Of a stretch of 64,000 nt of DNA, positions 8,687-18,304 are shown piece by piece. Origin of the DNA: JBBIPA01 sp963775935 (lineage in GTDB: Bacteria > Chloroflexota > Dehalococcoidia > GIF9 > UBA5629); contig CAVZKR010000003.1 in the NCBI GenBank assembly GCA_963775935.1, forward strand, positions 310,001 through 374,000, written 5' to 3'. The position numbers and the translations under genes are program-made. The notes below the pieces were generated by a model. The model searched no databases, was not told the origin of the DNA, and was given only the letters and a program-made list of their open reading frames with translations. The stretch's first letter is position 1. The number at the start of each line of letters is the position of its first letter.

Positions 8687-11353
8687 ATGACTGAATTACC
8701 AAAAGCGTATGAATCAAAGCAGGTCGAGCAGAAGTGGTATCAGTTCTGGATGAAGCAGGGGTATTTTACTCCAAGGATAGACAGAACCAAGAAGCCGTTC
8801 GTCATCATCATGCCGCCTCCGAACGTCACTGGCGAACTCCACGTAGGACATGCGCTCACCGCCACGCTCGAAGATATCATGACCAGATGGCACCGGATGA
8901 AAGGTGACCCCACATTATGGCTGCCCGGTGTAGACCATGCTGGTATTGCCACACAGGTAGTGGTAGAGCAAAAGCTAGCTGAAGAAGGTCTGGACAGACA
9001 TCAAATAGGCAGAGAAAAATTTATCGAGCGAGTCTGGGAATGGGTGGCCAAATCACGGCAAGCCATCACTTACCAGCACCAGAGGCTGGGGGTTTCCTGT
9101 GACTGGACTCGCGAACGTTTTACCCTTGATGAAGGCCCAGTCCTGGCAGTGCGTACTGCTTTCTTGCGCCTGTATAACAAAGGGCTCATTTATCAAGGAG
9201 AACGCATTATTACCTGGTGTCCCCGCTGTCAAACTGCCCTGTCCGACCTCGAAGTCCAGCACAAAGACATAACCGGTAATCTCTACTATATGCGCTATCC
9301 CATAGCTGACGGTAAAGGCTATGTCACCGTGGCTACTACCAGACCTGAAACATACCTCGGCGATACTGCGGTAGCGGTAAATCCCAAAGATAAACGGTAT
9401 AAGAAGCTGGTAGGCAAAAAGGTTATCCTCCCTATTATCGAACGAGTTATTCCCATCATTGCCGACGATGCCGTTGACACCTCCTTCGGCACCGGCGCGG
9501 TCAAGATTACACCGGCACATGATCCAGTGGATTTTGAGATGTCGCTGCGGCAGAACTTGCCTCTGATAAATATATTGAACCATGACGCTACCATGAATGA
9601 GCAGGCTGGACCTTACGCTAAACTCGACCGCTTCGTCTGCCGGCAAAGGATAATAGACAACTTCAAGAAAGCAGGGCTTCTGGAAAAGATAGAGCCGCAT
9701 GCCCATGCGGTAGGACATTGCGACCGATGCCAGACGATGATTGAGCCTCAGGTCAGCAAACAGTGGTTTGTGAAAACAGCGCCACTGGCTGAGGCTGCAA
9801 TCAATGCTGTTACCGATGGACGCATCAAGATTATCCCGGAACGCTTCAATAAGATTTATCTCAACTGGATGGAGAACATCCGTGACTGGTGCATCAGCCG
9901 CCAGCTATGGTGGGGACATCGTATCCCGGTATGGTACTGTGAGCAATGCCACCAGATAACAGTCGCCGTTGACGAACCTGCCAAATGTTCTCATTGTGGC
10001 TCATCTGATATCGTTCAGGACCCAGACGTGCTTGATACATGGTTCAGTTCGGCGCTATGGACGCACTCGACACTGGGTTGGCCCAAGAAAACAGATGACC
10101 TGGAGTACTTTTATCCCACCTCGGTCATGGAAACTGGTTACGATATCCTGTTTTTCTGGGTAGCCAGGATGATTATGATGGGACTGGAAGATACCAGTGA
10201 CATTCCTTTCGATACCGTCTATCTGCACGGTCTGGTAAGAGACGAAAAAGGCGATAAGATGAGTAAGATGCGTAAGAATGTCATCAGCCCGCTCGTTGCC
10301 ATAGATGAATTCAGCACCGATGCTCTGCGCTTCGCTATAACTACCGGCACATCACCAGGAAATGATGTGAACTTCGGTAAACATAAGCTGGAAGCCGGTC
10401 GCAACTTCGCCAATAAGATATGGAATGCTGCCAGGTTCACTCTTCAAAGCCTTGAGGCTAACCCAATAAAAGGCAATGCTTCGGTACAGTCAGCTATTGA
10501 GCAGCCGCCAACAGTAGAGGACCGCTGGATACTAAGTCGGCTTAACCGCCTCATTATTGAAGTACACAAGCTCATGGGTGACTACCAGTTCGGCGAGGCT
10601 GAGCGGCAAATCCACGATTTCTTCTGGGGTGAGTTCTGCGACTGGTATATCGAAATAGCCAAACTACACCTCTCTAAGCCAGATTCACCAGCCCTGGCAG
10701 TGGTGACATTTATACTGGAAAATACGCTTCGTCTACTTCATCCGTTCATGCCCTTTATCACCGAGGAACTGTGGCAAAATCTGAAGCAGCGATTGCCAGA
10801 AGGAATTCTCAACCCAAGCTCCATCATGATTGCCCCATATCCTGTTGCCAATGAAAAGGCATTTGACCCAGAGGCCGAACATATTATGGACTCCATCATC
10901 GAAATCGTACGTTCTATTCGTAATGCCAGAGCTGAATACAAGGTAGAACCATCCAAATGGATAGAAGCTCATGTGTATGCCGACGAGCTTACATCTGCCA
11001 TAGCTTCCCAATCTGCAGCTATAGAGACATTAGCCAAAGTCCGACCTCTGACCATTTCAGAACGCCAGAAGCGGCAAAAGAAAGGAGAGAAAGCTCTGGT
11101 GATAGTACTCAAGGAAAGCGAAGTCGTCTTGCCCTGGGCAGGCATGGTAGACATAGCCGCTGAAAAACAACGCCTGGAGAAGGAAATTAGCATAAATAAG
11201 AGAGAAATAGACCGATTGGAACAAAGATTGAAAGATGCTGATTTTATCTCCAAAGCCCCCGAGGCGATAATCGAAAAAGAGCGGAGCAGACTTTTATCTC
11301 ACAAAGACAAAGTTCAGAGATTGGAGCAGGAACTGGCTCAGCTTAACCCATAG
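8687..11353 (+). CDS. valS: Valyl-tRNA synthetase
   Basis: Charges tRNA-Val. This 888-aa class I synthetase has the HIGH-box region PPPNVTGELHVGHAL near residue 50, an editing (CP1) domain with TTRPETYLGDTAVAVNP, WCISRQLWWGHRIPVWYC in the catalytic core, and the KMSKS region at about residue 524. A C-terminal coiled-coil tRNA-binding arm (EKQRLEKEISINKREIDRLE) ends the protein. Oddity: the second signature reads GDKMSKMRKNVISP, whereas KMSKSKGN is usual. Its last 11 bases overlap the convergent gene that ends at 11343. Confidence 0.96.
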   Translation: MTELPKAYESKQVEQKWYQFWMKQGYFTPRIDRTKKPFVIIMPPPNVTGELHVGHALTATLEDIMTRWHRMKGDPTLWLPGVDHAGIATQVVVEQKLAEEGLDRHQIGREKFIERVWEWVAKSRQAITYQHQRLGVSCDWTRERFTLDEGPVLAVRTAFLRLYNKGLIYQGERIITWCPRCQTALSDLEVQHKDITGNLYYMRYPIADGKGYVTVATTRPETYLGDTAVAVNPKDKRYKKLVGKKVILPIIERVIPIIADDAVDTSFGTGAVKITPAHDPVDFEMSLRQNLPLINILNHDATMNEQAGPYAKLDRFVCRQRIIDNFKKAGLLEKIEPHAHAVGHCDRCQTMIEPQVSKQWFVKTAPLAEAAINAVTDGRIKIIPERFNKIYLNWMENIRDWCISRQLWWGHRIPVWYCEQCHQITVAVDEPAKCSHCGSSDIVQDPDVLDTWFSSALWTHSTLGWPKKTDDLEYFYPTSVMETGYDILFFWVARMIMMGLEDTSDIPFDTVYLHGLVRDEKGDKMSKMRKNVISPLVAIDEFSTDALRFAITTGTSPGNDVNFGKHKLEAGRNFANKIWNAARFTLQSLEANPIKGNASVQSAIEQPPTVEDRWILSRLNRLIIEVHKLMGDYQFGEAERQIHDFFWGEFCDWYIEIAKLHLSKPDSPALAVVTFILENTLRLLHPFMPFITEELWQNLKQRLPEGILNPSSIMIAPYPVANEKAFDPEAEHIMDSIIEIVRSIRNARAEYKVEPSKWIEAHVYADELTSAIASQSAAIETLAKVRPLTISERQKRQKKGEKALVIVLKESEVVLPWAGMVDIAAEKQRLEKEISINKREIDRLEQRLKDADFISKAPEAIIEKERSRLLSHKDKVQRLEQELAQLNP

Positions 11354-12044
11354 TCCTTCTCTTTAACAGCAAGTTGCGCTGCATATGAGCCAATGCTTTC
11401 TTCGTGTCACTGGCTACACGCGATTTATCACAGTGCTTTATCCGGTATTTGAATGACCAGTAGGTGAACTCCTTGAGCATGCCCAGAGACACGTTTTTAC
11501 GCCTGGTATATTTTTTCTCTTTTTTAAAACTATCAAACAGAGACTGGTGTGTCTGCCCATAAATCTGCTTATATGCCTTCTCCAGCACATTATCATCCTT
11601 GTCCCAACCAGCCACCCTTCGCTCTTTACGGATATCCTCAACCACGGCTGAAACCAAAGATTCTTCCACCAGCACCCCGTAGAGATAGTTAAGATAAGCA
11701 CGATATTTTGCTGACCCAATTAATCTCTTAAATTGCTCTTTGGGCAGTTCGACGGGCGGGCGGTCATGAAAAAGAAAGGCTATTTTTTCTTTCTCAGGAA
11801 TATAGTCATTTATTTCCTGACAGAGGCGTTCGGCTAGCAGCAACCAGTCGAACGCTTCACCACCAATCAAATAGCGATAATGTCGTCTGCGATACGTTTC
11901 CTCGGGACTTTTCCACAACTTGACAGACTCTAGCAATGCCAGATACCAGTGTTTGCCACCAGTGACAGCCTTTTTCAGGTGGTGTATTGCTTGCAGGTCT
12001 CCTTCATTAGTACTATTATCGTTACGGTCTGTTTTTAATGCCAT
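11343..12044 (-). CDS. Conserved protein of unknown function
   Basis: A 233-aa basic, probably cytoplasmic protein that I do not recognise. It has no signal peptide, membrane segment or known catalytic motif. It is mostly helical and charged, with a Lys/Arg-rich C-terminus (KALAHMQRNLLLKRRTMG). A central segment, YLIGGEAFDWLLLAERLC, looks like a conserved core. A Shine-Dalgarno (AAGGAA) precedes the ATG. It begins 4 bases after polX and is probably the last gene of a prs-secA-polX transcript. Its 3' end overlaps the convergent valS gene by 11 bases. Confidence 0.7.
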   Translation of the reverse strand: MALKTDRNDNSTNEGDLQAIHHLKKAVTGGKHWYLALLESVKLWKSPEETYRRRHYRYLIGGEAFDWLLLAERLCQEINDYIPEKEKIAFLFHDRPPVELPKEQFKRLIGSAKYRAYLNYLYGVLVEESLVSAVVEDIRKERRVAGWDKDDNVLEKAYKQIYGQTHQSLFDSFKKEKKYTRRKNVSLGMLKEFTYWSFKYRIKHCDKSRVASDTKKALAHMQRNLLLKRRTMG

Positions 12045-12048
12045 GCCG

Positions 12049-13767
12049 TTAATTCCTTCTCAAGAATGCCAACACCTCTTCAATTGGTCTGGTATTCATG
12101 ATATGTGATGACTGGCACCAGCCTCGGCGAGCTACACCGATGCCGAAGCGCATCACTCCCAACTGCTCAACACTATGGGCATCCGTACCCAACACCAGCT
12201 TAACTCCAAGTTCATGGGCTCGTTGAGCATGAATGTCCTTCAGGTCAAGACGGCTAGGCATGGCATTGATTTCCAACGCCTTATTGAAACTGGAAGCTGC
12301 CTTAAATATAGCCTCCATGTCAACAGCTACTGGCTCTCTCTCGCCAAGGAGACGACAGGTTGGGTGAGCAATAATGTCAACGTCTGGATGTGCTATAGCT
12401 CCTACTATGCGACCCGTCATCTGCTCCTGGCTCTGGTTCATAGCTGAATGGACAGCAGCAATAACAACATCAATCTCAGCCAATATCTCCATGGGTGCGT
12501 CTAAACTGCCATCAGCTTTAATATCCACCTCGATGCCAGAAAAAACTCGTATGCCCTCAATACGCTGCCTAAGCTGTTTAATTTCACTAATCTGCTGCTT
12601 CAGGCGCTTAACATCAAGCCCATGAGCGATACCACGCCCGGCTGAATGGTCGGTGATTGCGATATAGTGGTAGCCGATAGCCTTAGCCGCTGATGCCATA
12701 GCCTCTATGGAATCATGACCATCGCTCCACTCAGTATGTAGATGAAAATCGCCTTGTATATCGGACGATTCTATCAGCCTGGGAATACTGCTCTGTTCTG
12801 CCAACTCAATCTCTTGTTGACCTTCCCGTATCTCCGGAGGTATATACTGCAAGCCTAACCGATGGTAGAAGTCTTCCTCAGTAGTAAATTTCTCCAATGT
12901 ACCCGTTGCTAGGTCAGTGATACCATATTCACTGAGCTTCAATCCCTGTCTCTGACTTCTCTGCCGCAGGTCAATATTATGCTGCTTGCTGCCCGTGAAA
13001 TACTGGAGCAAAGAGCCAAAAGAATCATGCTCCACCATCCTCAAGTCTGCCTGGAGCCCGCCTTTGAGAATAACGCTGGCTTTGGTCGTTCCCTGAGCCA
13101 GCACTTCCCTGACATGAGGCAAAGCTATGAAAGCATTAATAACCGACTCAGGATTATCGGCGGTACCCATAAGGTCAATATCACCTACTGTCTCCCTGAA
13201 ACGGCGCAGGCTGCCAGCAGCGGTCACATTCTTCACCCCAGCTATTCGTTGTAAGGCATCCAGTATCTCTTCCACGACAGGTAAAGCCTCACCGATGGGA
13301 ATTCGCCGGTCTTTGCGACGTAAGGCTTGAATCTGATGTAAAATATTTTCAGCGGCCTTATCACCGAGACGGAACAAGCTGGCAACGCGTCCATCATTGA
13401 TAGCCAGCTCCAGTCCATCTATTGATGTTACCCCAAGTTCGCTGAGCTTCATTGCTGTCTTGGGCCCAATACCTGGAATTTCTAATAGTTTTGTAATTCC
13501 TTCTGGAAATCCAGATTTAAGTCCTTCATAATAGTCTAGCTTTCCTGTCGTCACTAGCTCAATTGTCTTCTTCGCTATTGCCTCACCCACACCGGGAATA
13601 GTTTTCAAGTCCTTGCCTTCCCCCAGCATAACTCCGATTTCTTCAGGTAGATGCTCGATAGTCCGCGCTGCTTTCTGATAAGCTCTGATTTTGAAAATAT
13701 TCTCTCCTTTGAGCTCAAGAAGGTCAGCGATATCCTGAAATACCCTGGCAATATCATTGTTTTTCAT
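12049..13767 (-). CDS. polX: DNA polymerase X family protein with PHP domain
   Basis: A 572-aa bacterial PolX, a repair polymerase fused to a metal-dependent PHP nuclease. The N-terminal 8-kDa domain (residues 1-70) is followed by helix-hairpin-helix elements (GKDLKTIPGVGEAIAKK, KLLEIPGIGPKTAMKL). The palm carries catalytic Asps in ETVGDIDLMGTAD and ADLRMVE. The PHP domain begins about residue 340 with GDFHLHTEWSDGHDS and has ITDHSAGRG, IAHPDVDIIAHPT and LGTDAHSVEQLG. All expected metal-ligand motifs are visible. Bacterial PolX acts in base-excision repair with 3'-5' exonuclease activity from PHP (family knowledge). It lies 61 bases after secA. Confidence 0.95.
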   Translation of the reverse strand: MKNNDIARVFQDIADLLELKGENIFKIRAYQKAARTIEHLPEEIGVMLGEGKDLKTIPGVGEAIAKKTIELVTTGKLDYYEGLKSGFPEGITKLLEIPGIGPKTAMKLSELGVTSIDGLELAINDGRVASLFRLGDKAAENILHQIQALRRKDRRIPIGEALPVVEEILDALQRIAGVKNVTAAGSLRRFRETVGDIDLMGTADNPESVINAFIALPHVREVLAQGTTKASVILKGGLQADLRMVEHDSFGSLLQYFTGSKQHNIDLRQRSQRQGLKLSEYGITDLATGTLEKFTTEEDFYHRLGLQYIPPEIREGQQEIELAEQSSIPRLIESSDIQGDFHLHTEWSDGHDSIEAMASAAKAIGYHYIAITDHSAGRGIAHGLDVKRLKQQISEIKQLRQRIEGIRVFSGIEVDIKADGSLDAPMEILAEIDVVIAAVHSAMNQSQEQMTGRIVGAIAHPDVDIIAHPTCRLLGEREPVAVDMEAIFKAASSFNKALEINAMPSRLDLKDIHAQRAHELGVKLVLGTDAHSVEQLGVMRFGIGVARRGWCQSSHIMNTRPIEEVLAFLRRN

Positions 13768-13828
13768 TGGATATACTTAAAGTATAACAAAAACAAGAAT
13801 AAATAGAGGGGGAATTGAGATTAGCGAT

Positions 13829-16513
13829 CTACTTGCCGCAGCAGTGCTTGTACTTTTTACCCGAGCCACAGGGGCAGGGATCATTGCGTCCAATCTTCCT
13901 GTCACCTGTCGGCACCGGAGCTTTCTGGGTTTGCCTTTGAGCTGGAGGTTGTTGTTTAAGGATGCTGACTCTATAAATCATGTGGACAACATCATGCTGG
14001 ATGCCGGCCACCAAACTATCGAAATAATTACCACCTTCTTTTTTGTAGGCGACCAATGGGTCAATCTGTCGCACCGACTGTAACCCAACGCTCAGTCTTA
14101 AATGGTCCATCGCAGTAAGGTGTTCTTTCCACAAGCTGTCAATTATATGTAACATCACTCTTCTTTCCAAAAGCCGCATATTCTCAGAGCCTATATCTTT
14201 CTCCTGTTGTTCATAGAGCTGCTCAGCGTAAGCAAATAAAGTATCGCTGATTTGCTCCGACTTCATCTCTGACAAGGCGCTGACAGTTAGCTCAGGTGGC
14301 AACGGTGGTGGGAAGATAGCAGCAATGTCTTCGAGTAACCCTTCCAAATCTTGCGCCACAAGTTCATTGCCACATCGAGTTGCTACCAGGCTCTGAATTT
14401 CTTTTTCAACCATCGACAGGATATTTGCTTTGAGGTCAGCACCACCCAAGATTTTCTTTCTCTCGGCATAGATTACTTCCCGATGCTTATTGACGATATC
14501 ATCGTAGTCCACCAGATGCTTACGCATATCAAAATGGTAACCCTCAACTCTGACCTGGGCATTTTCTATAGCCTTATTGACCATAGAATGTTCTATGGGA
14601 GTGTTTTCATCCATTCCCGCCCATTCCATAAAGCCTTTAATACGGTCACCCCCAAAACGTCGGACGATATCATCTTCCAGCGAGATGTAGAAGCGTGAGC
14701 CGCCCGGGTCACCCTGCCTACCAGAGCGACCCCTAAGCTGATTATCGATCCGTCTGGCTTCATGTCGCTCTGTGCCAAGGACATGCAATCCACCCATTGC
14801 CACCACCTTATCATGCTCTACCTGCCAATCTCGAGATTCCTTCTGACAATCGTGGTATATTTTCTGAAATTCCTGGTCTTCACACTGGAAATCCTCTCGC
14901 TTTGGTTCTTCAGGCGTTTTCCCACCCAGTAATATGTCAACACCACGCCCCGCCATATTAGTGGATACCGTGACTGCGCCTATCTTGCCCGCCTGAGCAA
15001 TAATTTCAGCTTCCCTGGTATGGTTCTTAGCGTTCAGTAACTGAACGCTAAGAACCCCTTTTCTTTTTAAGAGTTCACTGAGCTTTTCCGACTTCTCAAT
15101 AGAAACCGTGCCAATGAGCACCGGCCTGCCCTGTTTATATAAGCTCTCTACCTCATTAGCTACTGCCTTAAATTTTGATTCCTCATCCTTATAAATCTGG
15201 TCAGGATTATCGATACGAATCATGGGTTTATTGGTGGGAACAGCTACCACGTCCAGCTTATATATTTTGTAGAACTCTTCCGCTTCGGTAGCCGCTGTAC
15301 CGGTCATACCACCTAATTTCTGATAAAGGCGAAAATAGTTCTGAAATGTTATGGTGGCTAAGGTGACGCTCTCACGCTCAATTTTAACCTTCTCCTTGGC
15401 TTCTATCGCCTGGTGCAATCCCTCGGAATATCGCCTCCCGAACATCAACCTCCCAGTGAACTCATCGACAATAATGACCTTGCCATCTTTGACTACATAG
15501 TCTCTGTCTCGTTTGAATAGCACCTGAGCCTTCAAAGCATTCTCCAGGTATTGTACGAGACCGTAATTAGCCGGGTCATAAAGACTCGGAGCCTTCAGCG
15601 CATTCTCTTTCCTGAGTATTTTTTCCATGCCAGTCATGCCACCATCGGTTAAACTAACGGTACGTGTCTTCTCGTCTACGGTATAATCTTCCTCTTTCTT
15701 AAGCGGAAGAACAGAGCGAGCAAAAACAACATACTTATCGGCGGCTTCTTCAGCAGCGCCGCTTATTATCAATGGAGTACGAGCCTCATCAATAAGGATA
15801 TTATCCACCTCATCCACGATAGCGTAATTGAGTTCCCTCTGAACGCATTGGGACAGGTCTAACACCATATTATCTCTGAGGTAATCGAAGCCAAACTCGT
15901 TGTTGGTGCCATAGGTTATGTCTGCTTCATATGCCTGCTTGCGGGATACAGGACGGAAGTGAGGCCAGCGCTTGTCTACTGGTTCACGGTTCGGGTCAGG
16001 GTCATAAAGATAAGCTGGCAAATAGTCAGTTGGGCTCTGCTGAGGATAAATGCTGGCAATGCTCATGCCCAGAGCATGGTAAATAGGCCCCATCCAGTGG
16101 GCATCGCGTCTCGCCAGATAATCGTTTACCGTCACCAGGTGACAGCCTTTACCTTCGAGAGCGTTTAAATAAAGGGGGAGAGTAGCCACCAGGGTCTTAC
16201 CTTCACCGGTTTTCATCTCGGCGATCTTCCCCTGATGCAATGCCATCCCTCCTATGAGCTGGACATCGAAATGACGTTGTCCGATAGTTCGCCTGGAAGC
16301 CTCCCTGACAGCAGCAAAGGCTTCAGGTAGGAGGTCATCTAATGTTTCACCGCCTTTGATCCGAGCCTTAAACTCATCAGTTTTAGCACGAAGCTCAGCG
16401 TCATTGAGCTTTTGAAACTCAGGCTCCAGAGAATTAATGGTATTGACGATCGGGGAAAAGCGCTTTAGTTCCTTTTCATTGGAATCAACAAGGCTCCCCA
16501 GCCATTTAAGCAT
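13829..16513 (-). CDS. secA: Preprotein translocase ATPase SecA
   Basis: The motor that drives proteins through SecYEG. It is 894 aa. Walker A is KTGEGKT (residues 101-107), the DEAD-type Walker B region is DEVDNILIDEARTPLI, the preprotein cross-linking and second ATPase domains include STNMAGRGVDILLGG, and a helical scaffold follows. The C-terminus ends in a SEC-C zinc motif (CPCGSGKKYKHCC). Start and length are normal. It is 8 bases downstream of prs, so the two are co-transcribed. No second secA is present in the window. Confidence 0.97.
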   Translation of the reverse strand: MLKWLGSLVDSNEKELKRFSPIVNTINSLEPEFQKLNDAELRAKTDEFKARIKGGETLDDLLPEAFAAVREASRRTIGQRHFDVQLIGGMALHQGKIAEMKTGEGKTLVATLPLYLNALEGKGCHLVTVNDYLARRDAHWMGPIYHALGMSIASIYPQQSPTDYLPAYLYDPDPNREPVDKRWPHFRPVSRKQAYEADITYGTNNEFGFDYLRDNMVLDLSQCVQRELNYAIVDEVDNILIDEARTPLIISGAAEEAADKYVVFARSVLPLKKEEDYTVDEKTRTVSLTDGGMTGMEKILRKENALKAPSLYDPANYGLVQYLENALKAQVLFKRDRDYVVKDGKVIIVDEFTGRLMFGRRYSEGLHQAIEAKEKVKIERESVTLATITFQNYFRLYQKLGGMTGTAATEAEEFYKIYKLDVVAVPTNKPMIRIDNPDQIYKDEESKFKAVANEVESLYKQGRPVLIGTVSIEKSEKLSELLKRKGVLSVQLLNAKNHTREAEIIAQAGKIGAVTVSTNMAGRGVDILLGGKTPEEPKREDFQCEDQEFQKIYHDCQKESRDWQVEHDKVVAMGGLHVLGTERHEARRIDNQLRGRSGRQGDPGGSRFYISLEDDIVRRFGGDRIKGFMEWAGMDENTPIEHSMVNKAIENAQVRVEGYHFDMRKHLVDYDDIVNKHREVIYAERKKILGGADLKANILSMVEKEIQSLVATRCGNELVAQDLEGLLEDIAAIFPPPLPPELTVSALSEMKSEQISDTLFAYAEQLYEQQEKDIGSENMRLLERRVMLHIIDSLWKEHLTAMDHLRLSVGLQSVRQIDPLVAYKKEGGNYFDSLVAGIQHDVVHMIYRVSILKQQPPAQRQTQKAPVPTGDRKIGRNDPCPCGSGKKYKHCCGK

Positions 16514-16521
16514 ATATTCTC

Positions 16522-17460
16522 CTATTGAAACATGGCGCCGATGGAAAGGCCAGTATGAATACGGTGTATCGCCTCACCCAACAGCGGCGCCATAGGTAAC
16601 ACGGTTATTTTATCGAGCTTCTTACCGTCCTTAACGGGAATCGTATCGGTAACCACAACCTCTTTCACTGGGGATTTAGCGATACGTTCAATAGCTGTCC
16701 CCGAAAAAACAGGGTGCGTACAGCAGGCATAAACCTCAATAGCTCCCTTGTCCAGCAGGGCTGTTGCCGCATTAACCAGAGAACCAGCGGTATCAATCTC
16801 ATCGTCCATGGTCAGGGCGCGCATGCCAGCAACCTCACCAATAATATTGAGTGTTTCTGTGGTATCGACGTTTCCCACCCGCCGCTTTTCAATAATAGCC
16901 AGCGGAGCATTCAGATGAGCAGCAAGGTCGCGGGTACGCTTGGAAATACCGATATCGGTAGCCACCACTACCACCTTGTCCAGCGCCTTTTTCTTCCAGT
17001 AATTGGCAATCAACGTAAGAGCAGTAAGCTCATCGACAGGTATATTGAAAAAACCCTGAATCTGTGCGGCGTGGAGGTCTACCGTTAACAGACGATTGGC
17101 GCCGGCTGTGGTAAGCAAATCAGCTATTAATCGGGCAGTTATCGGCACACGGGGCTGGTCTTTTTTATCAGTGCGAGCATAGCCATAGTATGGCACCACC
17201 GCCGTAATTCTCCCTGCTGAAGACCGCTTGAAAGCATCCAGCATGATAAGGAGCTCCACGATATTTTTATTGACTGGCGATGTAAATGGCTGGACGACAA
17301 ATACATCTCTTTCACGTACATTTTCCAGAATACGCACAAAGATATTCTCGTTTTTAAATTCAAAAACCTCAGCCTGTCCCAAGGGAATTTTGAGATAGTC
17401 ACATATTGCTTTCGCTAATGTTGGGTGAGCATTGCCTGTAAAAACCCTAAGTTCATCCAT
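16522..17460 (-). CDS. prs: Ribose-phosphate pyrophosphokinase (PRPP synthetase)
   Basis: Makes PRPP from ribose-5-phosphate and ATP for nucleotide, His and Trp synthesis. It is a 312-aa class I enzyme: FTGNAHPTLAKAI at the N-terminus, the flexible/ATP region PYYGYARTDKKDQPR near residue 100, TVDLHAAQIQGFF at about residue 130, and the PRPP loop MDDEIDTAGSLVNAA near residue 220. The loop reads DDEIDTAG where DDxIDTGG is common, a mild variation. It heads the minus-strand prs-secA-polX run. GGGGGTAATGAA before the ATG serves as Shine-Dalgarno. Confidence 0.95.
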   Translation of the reverse strand: MDELRVFTGNAHPTLAKAICDYLKIPLGQAEVFEFKNENIFVRILENVRERDVFVVQPFTSPVNKNIVELLIMLDAFKRSSAGRITAVVPYYGYARTDKKDQPRVPITARLIADLLTTAGANRLLTVDLHAAQIQGFFNIPVDELTALTLIANYWKKKALDKVVVVATDIGISKRTRDLAAHLNAPLAIIEKRRVGNVDTTETLNIIGEVAGMRALTMDDEIDTAGSLVNAATALLDKGAIEVYACCTHPVFSGTAIERIAKSPVKEVVVTDTIPVKDGKKLDKITVLPMAPLLGEAIHRIHTGLSIGAMFQ

Positions 17461-17588
17461 TTCATTACCCCCAGTATCGTTGGTGAGAAATTAATTATAT
17501 CATCAACAGACGACTGTATCCCACTACCATCGGCATAAAAAAGAAAAAATTTCAATTATTGAACGTAAATTGTATAATTGCTCAAACA

Positions 17589-18275
17589 ATGAAGCAGCAC
17601 CTGATTAGACAAATTCTGAACTTACTGACTGAAGGATATGGCAACCGAGAATGGCACCTCGACCATGATTCTATCGCAGTGCTCGTTCAAACAATCCTTT
17701 CCCAGAACACGTCTGACCAGAATTCCCGCCGCGCCTTCGCTGCTCTGGTAGCTTCGTTTGGTAGCTGGGAAAAGATACTAATCGCCAGCATTGGTCAAAT
17801 CGCTGACAGCATCAGACTTGGTGGCCTTGCCGAAGTTAAAGCAAGGTATATCAAGCAGGCGCTCGTAGAAATCAAACGCAGACGAGGTCAACTAGGGCTC
17901 GAATTCCTCAGGCAACTCCCCGTAGATGAAGCCAGAGACTGGCTGATGCAGTTACCGGGGGTGGGCATTAAGACAGCAAGCTGTGTGCTGCTATTCTCAC
18001 TTGGCATGCCAGCATTGCCAGTGGATACTCACATTGCTCGACTTGCCAGAAGGCTTGGTTTAATCGATAGTAAAACACCGGTAGATAAAGCCCATAACCT
18101 GCTGGAAAGCACTGTCTCCAAAAAGGATGTTTACGCTTTTCATGTGCTCCTTATCGAACATGGCAGGAAAGTATGCAAAGCTCAACGTCCCAGATGCCCC
18201 AACTGCATACTGCAAAATATATGCCCCAGCTACGAGGAATTAAACAGACTAAAAAACGCTGGGAAGGCAAGATAA
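17589..18275 (+). CDS. nth: Endonuclease III-like DNA glycosylase (HhH-GPD, iron-sulphur)
   Basis: A base-excision repair glycosylase of the HhH-GPD superfamily, about 228 aa. The hairpin LMQLPGVGIKTAS carries the catalytic Lys of EndoIII-type lyases, followed by LPVDTHIARLARRLGL with the catalytic Asp. The C-terminal [4Fe-4S] cluster spacing is Cys-x6-Cys-x2-Cys-x5-Cys (CKAQRPRCPNCILQNIC). The ATG at 17589 is chosen; a TTG at 17559 is in frame upstream but offers no better ribosome site. It diverges from prs and converges on glyA. A substrate preference different from classical EndoIII cannot be excluded. Confidence 0.88.
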   Translation: MKQHLIRQILNLLTEGYGNREWHLDHDSIAVLVQTILSQNTSDQNSRRAFAALVASFGSWEKILIASIGQIADSIRLGGLAEVKARYIKQALVEIKRRRGQLGLEFLRQLPVDEARDWLMQLPGVGIKTASCVLLFSLGMPALPVDTHIARLARRLGLIDSKTPVDKAHNLLESTVSKKDVYAFHVLLIEHGRKVCKAQRPRCPNCILQNICPSYEELNRLKNAGKAR

Positions 18276-18304
18276 TAAGCTCTTGACTGATTGATGACTG
18301 GCAA

